Assembly (NCBI GenBank): GCA_035263125.1
Contig: DATFRP010000082.1
Coordinates: 49,030 to 113,029, forward strand
Source: Gp6-AA40 sp035263125
GTDB lineage: Bacteria > Acidobacteriota > Vicinamibacteria > Vicinamibacterales > UBA2999
Reading direction: 5' to 3'
Length of the DNA: 64,000 nt
In this document: in pieces, positions 1-7,946 of the stretch
How positions within the stretch are numbered: position 1 is the stretch's first letter
Layout of the letters: the number at the start of each line of letters is the position of its first letter
The notes under the pieces: model-generated
The model's database searches: none
Told to the model about the DNA's origin: nothing
Seen by the model: only the letters and a program-made list of their open reading frames with translations
Translations under genes and position numbers: made by a program

Positions 1-1365
1 GGCAGTGGTGTAGCCTTCCTCGACGCCGGTCCGATTGGGAGCGATCGATCGCGCTTTCCCCAACAGCGTGACCGCTGCGGCAAAGTTCTTCTCCTTGAGG
101 CGCACGAAGCCGAGCCCGATCATGGCGTCGACATTCGATGGCGAACGCTTCAACACCTGATCGAACCGCGCTGCCGCTTCGGGCAGACGCTCCCGGCGCA
201 GCATGATCTGCCCGATCGCAAGGACCGGCTGCTCCTCCTGCGGGCGACGCCCGAGCGCCTCTTCATACGCGGCGATCGCGCGGTCGGGATCGCGCTGCTC
301 CAGCGCCTGACCCCGCTCGATTGCCGACCAGTACTGCGCGTTCTCGTAGCCCTCGCGAATGTCGGCTCGCGACGGTGCGAGCGCACGCGCCTTGTCGAAC
401 AGCACGAGCGCTTCGGCGAACTCCTTTCGATCGAGACGGACGAAGCCGAGGCCGACCAGCGCATTCACGTCCTTCGGCGATCGCCGCAGGACGTCTTCGA
501 ACTCGCGCGCCGCGGTCGACATGTCCTTCCGCTGCAGGGCGCGGAAGCCCCGCTGCTTGTCCGCTTCCTGGTCGGCCTTCTCGCGGTTGTCTCGAACACG
601 GGTCGCAACCTGCGAGAGCTCGGCGTCGGGATACCGTTTGAGGTAGGCCTCGAGCGACGGCTGCACCGCGGGATTGTCTTTCTCCCACACGATCGCCTGG
701 CGCCACACCGGGCGCGCCTGTTCCGCGGTACCGGAGTCACGGATCGACTCGAGCAGCCGCATCGCCTCGAGGCGCGCGTCCTGGTCGTAGCTCAAGATCC
801 GCGCGAGCCACAGCCGGTACACTTCATTGCCGGGATCGCTTTTCGACAGCGCGCGCAGTCTGTTGATCGCCTCGGTGCGTCCGCCAGTGGAGACCGCTAG
901 CGTCTGGTAGTACGTCTCCGCCCACTTGCCCCACGGCGCCTCGGTGCCGAAGACCTCACGGTAGATCTTCATCGCGTCGTCGGGACGCTTGTCGGTGGCC
1001 AGGCGAACGGCCTGATCGAGACGCGCGCGTTCCGGCTGTGTGAGCACACGCATCCGCTCGATCGCCGTGATCGCCGGATCACGCGGGTTCACCTTCCGCA
1101 GTCGTTCCAGGTAGAGGCGTACGCCTTCGGCATTGCCGCTCTGTTTCGCCTCGCGCGCCAGGCCGGCGAGCGCCTCACGTTGATTCGGATCCACGAGCAG
1201 GACTTGATTCCAGTTTTGCGCCGCGAGATCCATCCGGCCGCGCGCTTCGAGCGAGCGCGCCTTGCCGAGCAGAATGTCCACACCCTCACTACCCTGGCCG
1301 GCAACGAACGTCGTGGCGACGAGCGCCAGTACGAGTGACACACCAAGGCGTTTCAGTGACGACAT
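1..1365 (-). CDS. bcsC: BcsC-like TPR protein of the cellulose operon (3' end outside window)
   Basis: The gene reads leftward off the window, so only the N-terminal ~455 residues are visible. It begins MSSLKRLGVSLVLALVATTF, a clear signal peptide, with a GGGGGTGAAAGG ribosome site just before the ATG. The rest is tetratricopeptide-like: repeated helix pairs such as ALVGLGFVRLDRKEFAEALV and, some 100 residues later, AMIGLGFVRLKEKNFAAAVT. In BcsC the periplasmic TPR superhelix binds the polymer and peptidoglycan and a C-terminal 16-strand barrel exports cellulose; the barrel would lie outside the window. It starts 26 bases after the stop of the BcsA-BcsB fusion and must be co-transcribed with it. 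Identification rests on the TPR pattern plus position; a generic TPR protein is the alternative. Confidence 0.8.
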   Translation of the reverse strand, partial: MSSLKRLGVSLVLALVATTFVAGQGSEGVDILLGKARSLEARGRMDLAAQNWNQVLLVDPNQREALAGLAREAKQSGNAEGVRLYLERLRKVNPRDPAITAIERMRVLTQPERARLDQAVRLATDKRPDDAMKIYREVFGTEAPWGKWAETYYQTLAVSTGGRTEAINRLRALSKSDPGNEVYRLWLARILSYDQDARLEAMRLLESIRDSGTAEQARPVWRQAIVWEKDNPAVQPSLEAYLKRYPDAELSQVATRVRDNREKADQEADKQRGFRALQRKDMSTAAREFEDVLRRSPKDVNALVGLGFVRLDRKEFAEALVLFDKARALAPSRADIREGYENAQYWSAIERGQALEQRDPDRAIAAYEEALGRRPQEEQPVLAIGQIMLRRERLPEAAARFDQVLKRSPSNVDAMIGLGFVRLKEKNFAAAVTLLGKARSIAPNRTGVEEGYTTA

Positions 1366-1390
1366 GCCTTTCACCCCCCGAGAGAAAGGT

Positions 1391-4300
1391 TTACGCTCTG
1401 CGTGCGAGGAGCCGTCGTGCGGCAATGCGATCGGTGCCGACCCGCATGCTGCCGCCTATGACCAGCGCGGCCATCAGCACGACCGGCGGGATGAGCCAGT
1501 AGTGTTCGAGCAGCACCACGAGCGCGCGCTGGTAGTCGGTGACCGGACCCGAGTGATAGGCCGAGATGCCGAGGAGAAACGATTCGAACCGTCCGTTGCG
1601 CGCCACCGCGATGCCGCCGTAGATCGGGCCGGTGCGTCCGGTCGTGAACGCAGCGGCCGCGGCCTCACCACCGTCGTCGCCCGGCACGATGGCAACGACG
1701 GATCGGTCCGCACGGTACGGTGAGACGAATTGCTCGAGCACAGCGTCGAAGGTGTATCCGGCGCCGACCAGCCTCGCGAGGCGCGGACGATCTTCGAGCC
1801 GGAACGGCCACTGCGGGTGCAGCCAGAGCGTCGACTCGGTCGCGCTGTTGATCACCGATCCGTCTCTCAGCAGACCGAGCGGCATGGCCCCTCCCCAATC
1901 GGTCAGCAGCGGCTGCGTCATCGGTGTGCCGAGCACCACCAGGTCTTTGTCTCGAACCGCATCCACGTGGGCCGCGTCGACAATCGTCACGCCGGTGACC
2001 GCCGCCCCGGTCTGCGCGCCGAAGAACCCGAGCATGTTCAGCACCGACTCGTATTCACGCGGCGACGGTCGATTCGACAGCACGACCGCGGTCCGCGAGA
2101 GATCGGGCCATGCGGTAAACGGGTAGCCCGCATCGACCACGAGCTCGAGCCTGGGCAGCACCACCGAGTGCGGCAGGCCTCGCAGATCGATTGTCGACAG
2201 GCGATCGATCGCGGCGTACTGCGACGCGCCAGGCGTGGCGCCGGTACGGCCGAAATCGACGTCGATCGTCAGGGTGTTCGTGTACGGGCGAAGGCGGCCG
2301 GTTGGCAGTCGGACGATCTCCTCGCGCTTGGTCAGTTTCAACGATGGCTCGAGGCGAATGCTGTCGACGTCCTGGGCGTTGAGCCGCAGGTGCACTGCGG
2401 CCTTCGCGTCCTCACCGACACCCAAGTAACTGAACTTCAGCAGCAGCGGCACCGACTGCCGTGCGGAGAGAAACAGATCGGGCGGCAACCGGAAGTACAC
2501 GTTGATCGATCCGGAGCCGGCGAGCTTCAGGCGATCGGCGCTCGTGTAGAGGCCGATCGGCGCCGGTTTGTTGCTCGCGAGCCATCGTGGCGCCTCGTAC
2601 TGCGCGCGCGGTCGCTCCGGGGCGCTCACGACCGGAAAGACGTCGGCATGGACTCGCGTCAAGTTCTCGTTGCTGACGAGCGCACGCGCCGCCGCGAGGA
2701 GATCGTCCGGCCCATCACCCACGATGACGAGCAGCTTGCCGTAGACATCGCTCGGGTTGTCGCGCATCGCGATCAGCGTGCGTGGTGTCGCCGGCAGCGA
2801 CAACATCCCTTCGAGCGGTGACCCGCGGCGCACGAGCACGACCGCATGCCCCTGCGGCAGTTCGCCGATCGAGACCGGAAACCGCACGCTCCGGACGTCG
2901 GAACCCACACCGAACCACGACGACACGATCGCCGCCGTTTTCACTTCATCGACATCAGGCGCGCTCGAGAACACGATCGGCAGCTGCCACGCGCGCCTCG
3001 ACCCGGCGTCGAAGAACGGCAGCGGCAGCAGCGCCAGATCATTGGCCAGCGGCAACCTCGTACCGGCGATTCCGAGCCGGCTGCGGCCATCGATGACGAG
3101 CCATGGCACGCCCGCACGGACGCACGCGGCACATCGGCCAATGAGCCGGATCGTGAGCGTGTTGTCCGTGGTCAGCAAATCGGCCGGCAGTGGAACCTCG
3201 GCTTGCTCGTCTCTACCCGGATCCACCGCAATCGTTCCGATGCGCGAGCCGTTCAGCAGCAGCTCCAGCCGCACCTCGTCGGGCTCTGCGAGGCGCGCCG
3301 CATACCGCAGACTCAACGTCGCCTCGCTGATGATCTTCGTGACCGGCACGCCGAAGAAGAAGTTGAGCAATGCGCCGTCGCGCTGCAGCACGCTCGTCGA
3401 TCCCTGTCCGGAGATCTCACGGAGCTCGTACCCGTCGTGAAACATCACCGGTGCGACTTGCGCATCCACGCCGCTCGTCGGCAGCAGGACCATGAGGGCC
3501 AGCATCGATGCCGTCGCGGTCTGCGCCCGCTTGCGCCGGCGGGCCCGCCCATCGGTATGTCCGTGGCGCGGCGGCGTGAACATGCCGATCACGACCACGA
3601 CCAGTCCGCGAAGCGACAGCCACACGACCCGCCAGAGACTTCCAAGTGGCGAATCATCGCGGCGGCCGGTGTCCCACCGGAGCCACGCTTCGGGCCTCGA
3701 GTAGATGGCGTCGACGAGGAATCGTTCCTGCGCCGTCGTCAATCGCGGGAACATCAGATGGAGCAGGCGTCGGCCCTTGACCGCGACCACGCGCGCGTCG
3801 ATCTCGCATCGCGTCCCTCGTCCGCCCAACGCGATCGTGACGAGCTCATGGCGCTGCGGTTTCACCGGCGTGTCGAACCATGCCGTGGTTCCGTGTCGCG
3901 ACAACTGAGACGACACACCGGCCACGCGTCGTCCGTCGGACATCACGAGCGTCAGCGGCACGCGCACATCGACGCGCACGTCGCCGCGCCGTTGCCGCCG
4001 CTCGCGAGCCACGGACGCAGCCACGGACAGGATCACGATGTTGTAGACCGTCCAGATGGCGTTCATGATCAGCGTGTCGTGGTGCGCGGGATCACTCACG
4101 AACCGCTGATGCGCGACCACGAGCCCGGCGACGTTCAACCCCAGGAGCAGCACGAATGGGAATGCCACACGGTGATCGAAGTACGAGCGCTCGACGATGC
4201 CCCCTTTGGCGGTGACGTTGAACTTGCCAAGCCTCGGGCTGATGAGCGCGAGCAGCGTCGGGAACAGGATGTAGGGGGCGAGAACGGCTTCATAGATCTC

Positions 4301-5830
4301 GTTCCAGAAGGCGGATCGGAATCCGCGCTGGACGCGGGCGTTGGTCAGGTGCGCGAGCACGAGGTGCGGCAGCGCATACGCAAACACGGCGAGCGAGTAC
4401 CCATAGATATTCACCATTCCCAGCAGCAGATAGGTCAGTGGAACGGTGAGGAAGATGAGACGTGGCACCGCGAACAGAAAGTGCGTGGTCGCGTTGAAGT
4501 AGCACAGCCGCTGTGACAGCGAGAGGCCCCTGCAGAAGAGCGGATTCTCGAGGCGGAGGATCTGCACCATGCCGCGCGCCCATCTGATCCGCTGGCCGAT
4601 ATGCGCCGACAGGCTTTCGGTGGCCAGCCCCGCGGCCTGCGGCACGTTGATGTAGGCGGTGTTCCAGCCGCGACACTGCATGCGGAGCGCGGTATGTGCG
4701 TCTTCAGTCACGGTCTCGACGGCGATCCCGCCGATCTGATCGAGCGCTTCACGTCGCAGCACGGCGCACGAGCCGCAGAAAAAGGCCGCGTTCCACAAGT
4801 CGTTGCCGTCCTGCACGAGACGATGAAAGAGCGCCCCTTCATTGGGCACCTTGCGGAACTGTCCGAGATTGCGCTCGAACGGATCGGGCGAGTAGAAGTG
4901 ATGCGGTGTCTGCACCAGGCCCAGTCGCCGATCGCGCGCAAACCAGCCGATCGTCATCTGCAGGAACGATCGCGTCGGCACATGGTCGGAGTCGAAGATC
5001 GCGACCAGCTCCCCGTTCGTCTTCTTGAGCGCCTCGTTGATGTTGCCGGCCTTCGCGTGCGCATTGTTGGTGCGCGTCATGTACCCGGCACCGACGCGGG
5101 CGGACCATTCGCGGAATTCATCACGACGGCCGTCGTCGAGGACGAAGACCTTGATCTTGTCTGCGGGGTAGTCGAGCGCGAGCGCGCCCAACACCGTGGC
5201 CCGCACGACGTCGAGCGGTTCGTTGTAGGTCGGAATCAGAACGTCGACCGTCGGCCACCGCGAGAGCGGATCGGTCAGCGGCAGGACCGGCCGACGAAGT
5301 GGGCGCAGCGTCTGGAAGTATCCGAGCGCGAGCGTCGCGAAGGCGTAGAACTCGGCGCCGAGCAGCAGCAACACGAACACGGTGTCCCACTGATTGAGGT
5401 GCCCCGCGCTCGTCACACCCTCATAGGTCTGAACGGCGCGCCAATAGCCGTACCGAAGCGTCGCGAACAGCGAGACCGCCATCAGCGCCAGCGTCACCGT
5501 TGGCGATCGCGAGAGCTTCGCGAAGACGATCGCGCCTGCGATCAGCATCGAGCCGGCGATCGCCTGCTCGCGCCATCCAAGCGGAACGACGATCAGAACG
5601 GCGAGCCCGCTCGCCAGCACGACTGCGAATAATGCGAGCGCGATGGCCACCAGCCTCCCGCGGCGCCGGCGCAACCGTGGACGCGCGTGTCGAAGCTCAT
5701 CGTCCAGCGCACCACGGCCGCTGGTCGGGCGTCCGCGATCCAGGATGAGCTCGCCCACATCTACACGATCCTGAGCAGGCGACGGCGGGATGAAGTCGTT
5801 GCTGGCGTGCATCGCGCTCACAGATCCCAC
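1391..5830 (-). CDS. bcsAB: Cellulose synthase, catalytic BcsA fused to periplasmic BcsB
   Basis: This 1479-residue protein joins the two core cellulose synthase subunits. Residues ~60-180 hold N-terminal membrane helices. Residues ~195-430 form the GT2 domain with LDDG (231-234), DSD (280-282), TED (375-377) and QRIRW (413-417), all the processive synthase signatures. More helices follow, then a PilZ domain (~609-715) with RRQRR (611-615), the c-di-GMP switch region. The second PilZ motif, normally D/NxSxxG, reads QLSRHG (642-647), so its acidic/amide residue is changed. A hydrophobic stretch at ~773-790 marks the junction, after which the BcsB domains run to a C-terminal membrane helix (~1450). 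BcsA-BcsB fusion is known from acsAB of Komagataeibacter. It lies upstream of bcsC and divergent from bcsZ. Confidence 0.95.
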   Translation of the reverse strand: MGSVSAMHASNDFIPPSPAQDRVDVGELILDRGRPTSGRGALDDELRHARPRLRRRRGRLVAIALALFAVVLASGLAVLIVVPLGWREQAIAGSMLIAGAIVFAKLSRSPTVTLALMAVSLFATLRYGYWRAVQTYEGVTSAGHLNQWDTVFVLLLLGAEFYAFATLALGYFQTLRPLRRPVLPLTDPLSRWPTVDVLIPTYNEPLDVVRATVLGALALDYPADKIKVFVLDDGRRDEFREWSARVGAGYMTRTNNAHAKAGNINEALKKTNGELVAIFDSDHVPTRSFLQMTIGWFARDRRLGLVQTPHHFYSPDPFERNLGQFRKVPNEGALFHRLVQDGNDLWNAAFFCGSCAVLRREALDQIGGIAVETVTEDAHTALRMQCRGWNTAYINVPQAAGLATESLSAHIGQRIRWARGMVQILRLENPLFCRGLSLSQRLCYFNATTHFLFAVPRLIFLTVPLTYLLLGMVNIYGYSLAVFAYALPHLVLAHLTNARVQRGFRSAFWNEIYEAVLAPYILFPTLLALISPRLGKFNVTAKGGIVERSYFDHRVAFPFVLLLGLNVAGLVVAHQRFVSDPAHHDTLIMNAIWTVYNIVILSVAASVARERRQRRGDVRVDVRVPLTLVMSDGRRVAGVSSQLSRHGTTAWFDTPVKPQRHELVTIALGGRGTRCEIDARVVAVKGRRLLHLMFPRLTTAQERFLVDAIYSRPEAWLRWDTGRRDDSPLGSLWRVVWLSLRGLVVVVIGMFTPPRHGHTDGRARRRKRAQTATASMLALMVLLPTSGVDAQVAPVMFHDGYELREISGQGSTSVLQRDGALLNFFFGVPVTKIISEATLSLRYAARLAEPDEVRLELLLNGSRIGTIAVDPGRDEQAEVPLPADLLTTDNTLTIRLIGRCAACVRAGVPWLVIDGRSRLGIAGTRLPLANDLALLPLPFFDAGSRRAWQLPIVFSSAPDVDEVKTAAIVSSWFGVGSDVRSVRFPVSIGELPQGHAVVLVRRGSPLEGMLSLPATPRTLIAMRDNPSDVYGKLLVIVGDGPDDLLAAARALVSNENLTRVHADVFPVVSAPERPRAQYEAPRWLASNKPAPIGLYTSADRLKLAGSGSINVYFRLPPDLFLSARQSVPLLLKFSYLGVGEDAKAAVHLRLNAQDVDSIRLEPSLKLTKREEIVRLPTGRLRPYTNTLTIDVDFGRTGATPGASQYAAIDRLSTIDLRGLPHSVVLPRLELVVDAGYPFTAWPDLSRTAVVLSNRPSPREYESVLNMLGFFGAQTGAAVTGVTIVDAAHVDAVRDKDLVVLGTPMTQPLLTDWGGAMPLGLLRDGSVINSATESTLWLHPQWPFRLEDRPRLARLVGAGYTFDAVLEQFVSPYRADRSVVAIVPGDDGGEAAAAAFTTGRTGPIYGGIAVARNGRFESFLLGISAYHSGPVTDYQRALVVLLEHYWLIPPVVLMAALVIGGSMRVGTDRIAARRLLARRA

Positions 5831-5865
5831 TCAAGCAATATCGATGCTCGCCTGGCCGTCCAGGT

Positions 5866-5881
5866 TGGTTCAGGGTGTGCA
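5866..5881 (+). promoter_or_regulatory. Weak sigma-54-like promoter candidate for bcsZ
   Basis: The sequence TGGTTCAGGGTGTGCA has GG and GC separated by exactly 10 bases, as in -24/-12 promoters, and would place a start about 45 bases before the bcsZ GTG. It departs from TGGCACG-N4-TTGCW at several positions, so the call is tentative. It is noted because two much better matches precede paralogous genes at 7354 and 31730. The rest of the 107-base gap between bcsAB and bcsZ shows nothing decisive. Confidence 0.2.
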
Positions 5882-5937
5882 GAAGACTTGCATCAGGGCT
5901 TCTCTCGACGAGACGCGCGCGCAAGGAGTACACCGCC

Positions 5938-7053
5938 GTGTGGAAACTGAACATCGTCATGTCTCTTCTCCTTTTAAGCTCGATGGCGATGAGCTGCACA
6001 TCCCGTGAGTGGCCACGTCTATGGACGGCGTACACGATGTCCTTCATGGACGGACAGATTCGGGTGATCGATCGGGACTCTGGTGATCGCACGACCTCTG
6101 AGGGACAGGCCTACGCGATGTTCTTCTCGCTCGTGGCCAACGACCGCGAACGCTTCGACAAGCTCCTCAGATGGACGGAGCTGAACCTGACCTCTGGCTC
6201 CCTCTCCTCCCAACTGCCGGCGTGGTTGTGGGGGCGCGGCGCCGACAATCGATGGGCGATTCTGGACGACAACTCCGCGTCGGATGCCGACGTCTGGATG
6301 GCGTATACGCTGTTCGAAGCGGGAACCGCCTGGAGCGTACCGCGCTACACACAGATCGCCGAGTCGCTCGCGACACGCATCGCCAATGAAGAGACCGCGC
6401 AGCTTCCGAACGTCGGGACCGTGCTTCTTCCAGGCGCGCGCGGATTTCGCACTGAGGAATCGGTTCGACTGAACGCGAGCTATCTGCCCCTGCAATTGTT
6501 CGTCGGACTGAGCACGCTGCATCACAGCGGCCCGTGGGATCAGATCTCGAAACAGATCCCCGCGCTCGTGCGCGCATCCTCGCCGCGTGGCTTCGCCACC
6601 GACTGGATCGAGATTACCGACGAAGGCCGATTCACTCCCTCGTCACAGGGCAGTTACGATGCGATCCGCACCTATCTGTGGGCCGGCATGCTCGATCCGG
6701 CGACGCCGGGGCGCGACGAGACGTTGAACGCGCTCGCGGGGATGGCGCGTCTCGTGCGCGACACGCGCATCCCTCCAGCGACGATCACTGCAGACGGCGT
6801 GACGCGCGATCCAAAAGGTCCGATCGGATTCTCCGCGGCATTGCTGCCGTATCTCGATCAGCTCGGCGAGACGCGACTCGCCCGCGAACAGTTCGCGCGC
6901 GTGCAGTCGTCGCGCGATACGAGCACGGGACTGCTCGGACGTCCGGCGAAGTACTACGACCAGAACCTCGCGCTGTTTGCGCTCGGCGCGCGCGAAGGCG
7001 TTTTCTGGTTCGACGCTCGAGGTCGATTGAAGACCAAATGGATGTTGCGATGA
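5938..7053 (+). CDS. bcsZ: BcsZ-type GH8 endo-1,4-beta-glucanase
   Basis: A glycoside hydrolase family 8 protein of ~371 residues. The GTG at 5938 is preferred because AAGGAG lies 9 bases before it and the product then starts with a hydrophobic export signal (MWKLNIVMSLLLLSSMAMSC); the Cys at 20 could be a lipid anchor but the lipobox is poor. The general acid lies in TSEGQAYAMFF (Glu55), and the GH8 signature is SASDADVWMAYTLFEAGTAW (residues 113-132). In cellulose operons this periplasmic enzyme trims or untangles nascent glucan. It is divergent from bcsAB across a 107-base gap, so both transcripts may share control. The protein is of normal BcsZ length. Confidence 0.92.
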   Translation: MWKLNIVMSLLLLSSMAMSCTSREWPRLWTAYTMSFMDGQIRVIDRDSGDRTTSEGQAYAMFFSLVANDRERFDKLLRWTELNLTSGSLSSQLPAWLWGRGADNRWAILDDNSASDADVWMAYTLFEAGTAWSVPRYTQIAESLATRIANEETAQLPNVGTVLLPGARGFRTEESVRLNASYLPLQLFVGLSTLHHSGPWDQISKQIPALVRASSPRGFATDWIEITDEGRFTPSSQGSYDAIRTYLWAGMLDPATPGRDETLNALAGMARLVRDTRIPPATITADGVTRDPKGPIGFSAALLPYLDQLGETRLAREQFARVQSSRDTSTGLLGRPAKYYDQNLALFALGAREGVFWFDARGRLKTKWMLR

Positions 7054-7055
7054 TT

Positions 7056-7117
7056 GGACCGCTATGCGGCCCGGAACGCGAATGTCGTACTCGTCGCCTC
7101 CGACCGCATAGCGGTCC
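7056..7117. repeat. 14-base perfect inverted repeat after bcsZ
   Basis: GGACCGCTATGCGG (7056-7069) is the exact reverse complement of 7104-7117. Each arm is itself nearly palindromic. It begins three bases after the bcsZ stop and is followed by a further GC-rich hairpin (GCCGCGCGGAGCGCGGC). It belongs to the intergenic palindrome population seen throughout the window. Confidence 0.7.
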
Positions 7118-7149
7118 TAGCCGCGCGGAGCGCGGCCAGAGATACTGGC

Positions 7150-7199
7150 AACCAGCCAAGGGGCGAAGGGGATATCAGGAGCGCAGCCCTTGGCTGGTT
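7150..7199 (+). terminator. Strong stem-loop downstream of bcsZ, possible terminator
   Basis: AACCAGCCAAGGG (7150-7162) pairs perfectly with CCCTTGGCTGGTT (7187-7199), a 13-bp stem with a 24-base loop. Only a short T run follows, so intrinsic termination is uncertain; RNA-end protection is equally possible. The remaining bases up to 7353 show no gene. Confidence 0.45.
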
Positions 7200-7353
7200 T
7201 CAATACGCCTAAGGTTGTGTTCGACGACCATACGCCACCCCTCCCGTTTCTACCCAGACCATGAAGCCCGACCGGAGGGTCGGTCGTGACGCCGCTCTGT
7301 TTCCAGTCGTCACTTTCAGTCAGAGATCGTGTCGCCGACAGACGAGCGCCTGT

Positions 7354-7370
7354 TGGTACGTTGGTTGCCA
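7354..7370 (+). promoter_or_regulatory. Sigma-54-type -24/-12 promoter
   Basis: TGGTACGTTGGTTGCCA matches TGGCACG-N4-TTGCW at all but two positions (T for C in the -24 box, C after TTGC) and has the obligatory GG-N10-GC spacing. The predicted start is about 7380, just before the ribosome site of the gene at 7392. The same motif precedes the paralogue at 31780, where surrounding sequence differs. Confidence 0.6.
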
Positions 7371-7391
7371 CGTCCCATACAGGAGGCAACC

Positions 7392-7946
7392 ATGCAACGT
7401 ACCCAGGGTGTATTTCTCGGACTCGCTTCTCTGGCGCTCGTCTTCGCGGTGAGCGCACAGCCGCTGCACGCGCAGCAGGATGGCCCCGCGGCACAGAGCC
7501 CCGCGGGTCAGAGGCCGCCATCTCCCGGCGCGCCCTCTGCTCCATCTCCGTCATCGGGGGCACTCGGCCAGGCGCAGGCGTCGACCACCGCCACGGGCGA
7601 ACTCACTGATGTGGACACCAAGACCAAGACGGTCACGGTGAAGATGCTCACCGGCCCGGACATGAAGTTCAAGTACGACGACTCGACCAAGATCGGCGGC
7701 GCGGACAAGAGCGCTGCAGGCCTGGCGACGATGACCGGTAAGCAGGTCACCATTCAGTACAAGAAGGATGGACAGACGAACATCGCGAGCAACATCGAGG
7801 TTCGCTCAGAGACGTCACCAACTTCACCGGCGCCGACTTCACCTCGCACGCCAGGATCACCTGACCCGACTTCGCCGCGCAGCCCCGGATCGCCGGATCC
7901 GACCTCGCCGCGTTCACCCGGCCAGCCTGACGCGCCACGTCCTTGA
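7392..7946 (+). CDS. Small secreted protein with Pro/Ser-rich tail, paralogue of 31780
   Basis: The start at 7392 follows a perfect AGGAGG (7381-7386) and gives a signal peptide ending near PLHAQQ. A Pro/Ser/Gly-rich stretch leads to a compact ~65-residue domain (TGELTDVDTKTKTVTVKM ... VTIQYKKDGQTNIASNIEV), probably a small beta fold. The C-terminus is a low-complexity tail of repeated TSPRSPGSPDP units. The domain is clearly homologous to the protein at 31780-32142 (shared KFxYDDxTK, SxAGLATMxGxQVTxQYKK, NNIATSIEV-like blocks), which lacks the repeat tail. Function is unknown; the domain resembles DUF5666-like secreted proteins only loosely. It sits between two cellulases and its stop overlaps the next start. 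Confidence 0.75.
   Translation: MQRTQGVFLGLASLALVFAVSAQPLHAQQDGPAAQSPAGQRPPSPGAPSAPSPSSGALGQAQASTTATGELTDVDTKTKTVTVKMLTGPDMKFKYDDSTKIGGADKSAAGLATMTGKQVTIQYKKDGQTNIASNIEVRSETSPTSPAPTSPRTPGSPDPTSPRSPGSPDPTSPRSPGQPDAPRP

Noticed and set aside
2846..4516. 556-residue plus-strand reading frame opposite bcsAB
   Set aside because: Antisense to a well-supported synthase, rich in Arg/His/Gln with no motif, no ribosome site. GC-rich codon bias opens such frames; similar cases at 1730-2821 and 4601-5632 were dropped too.
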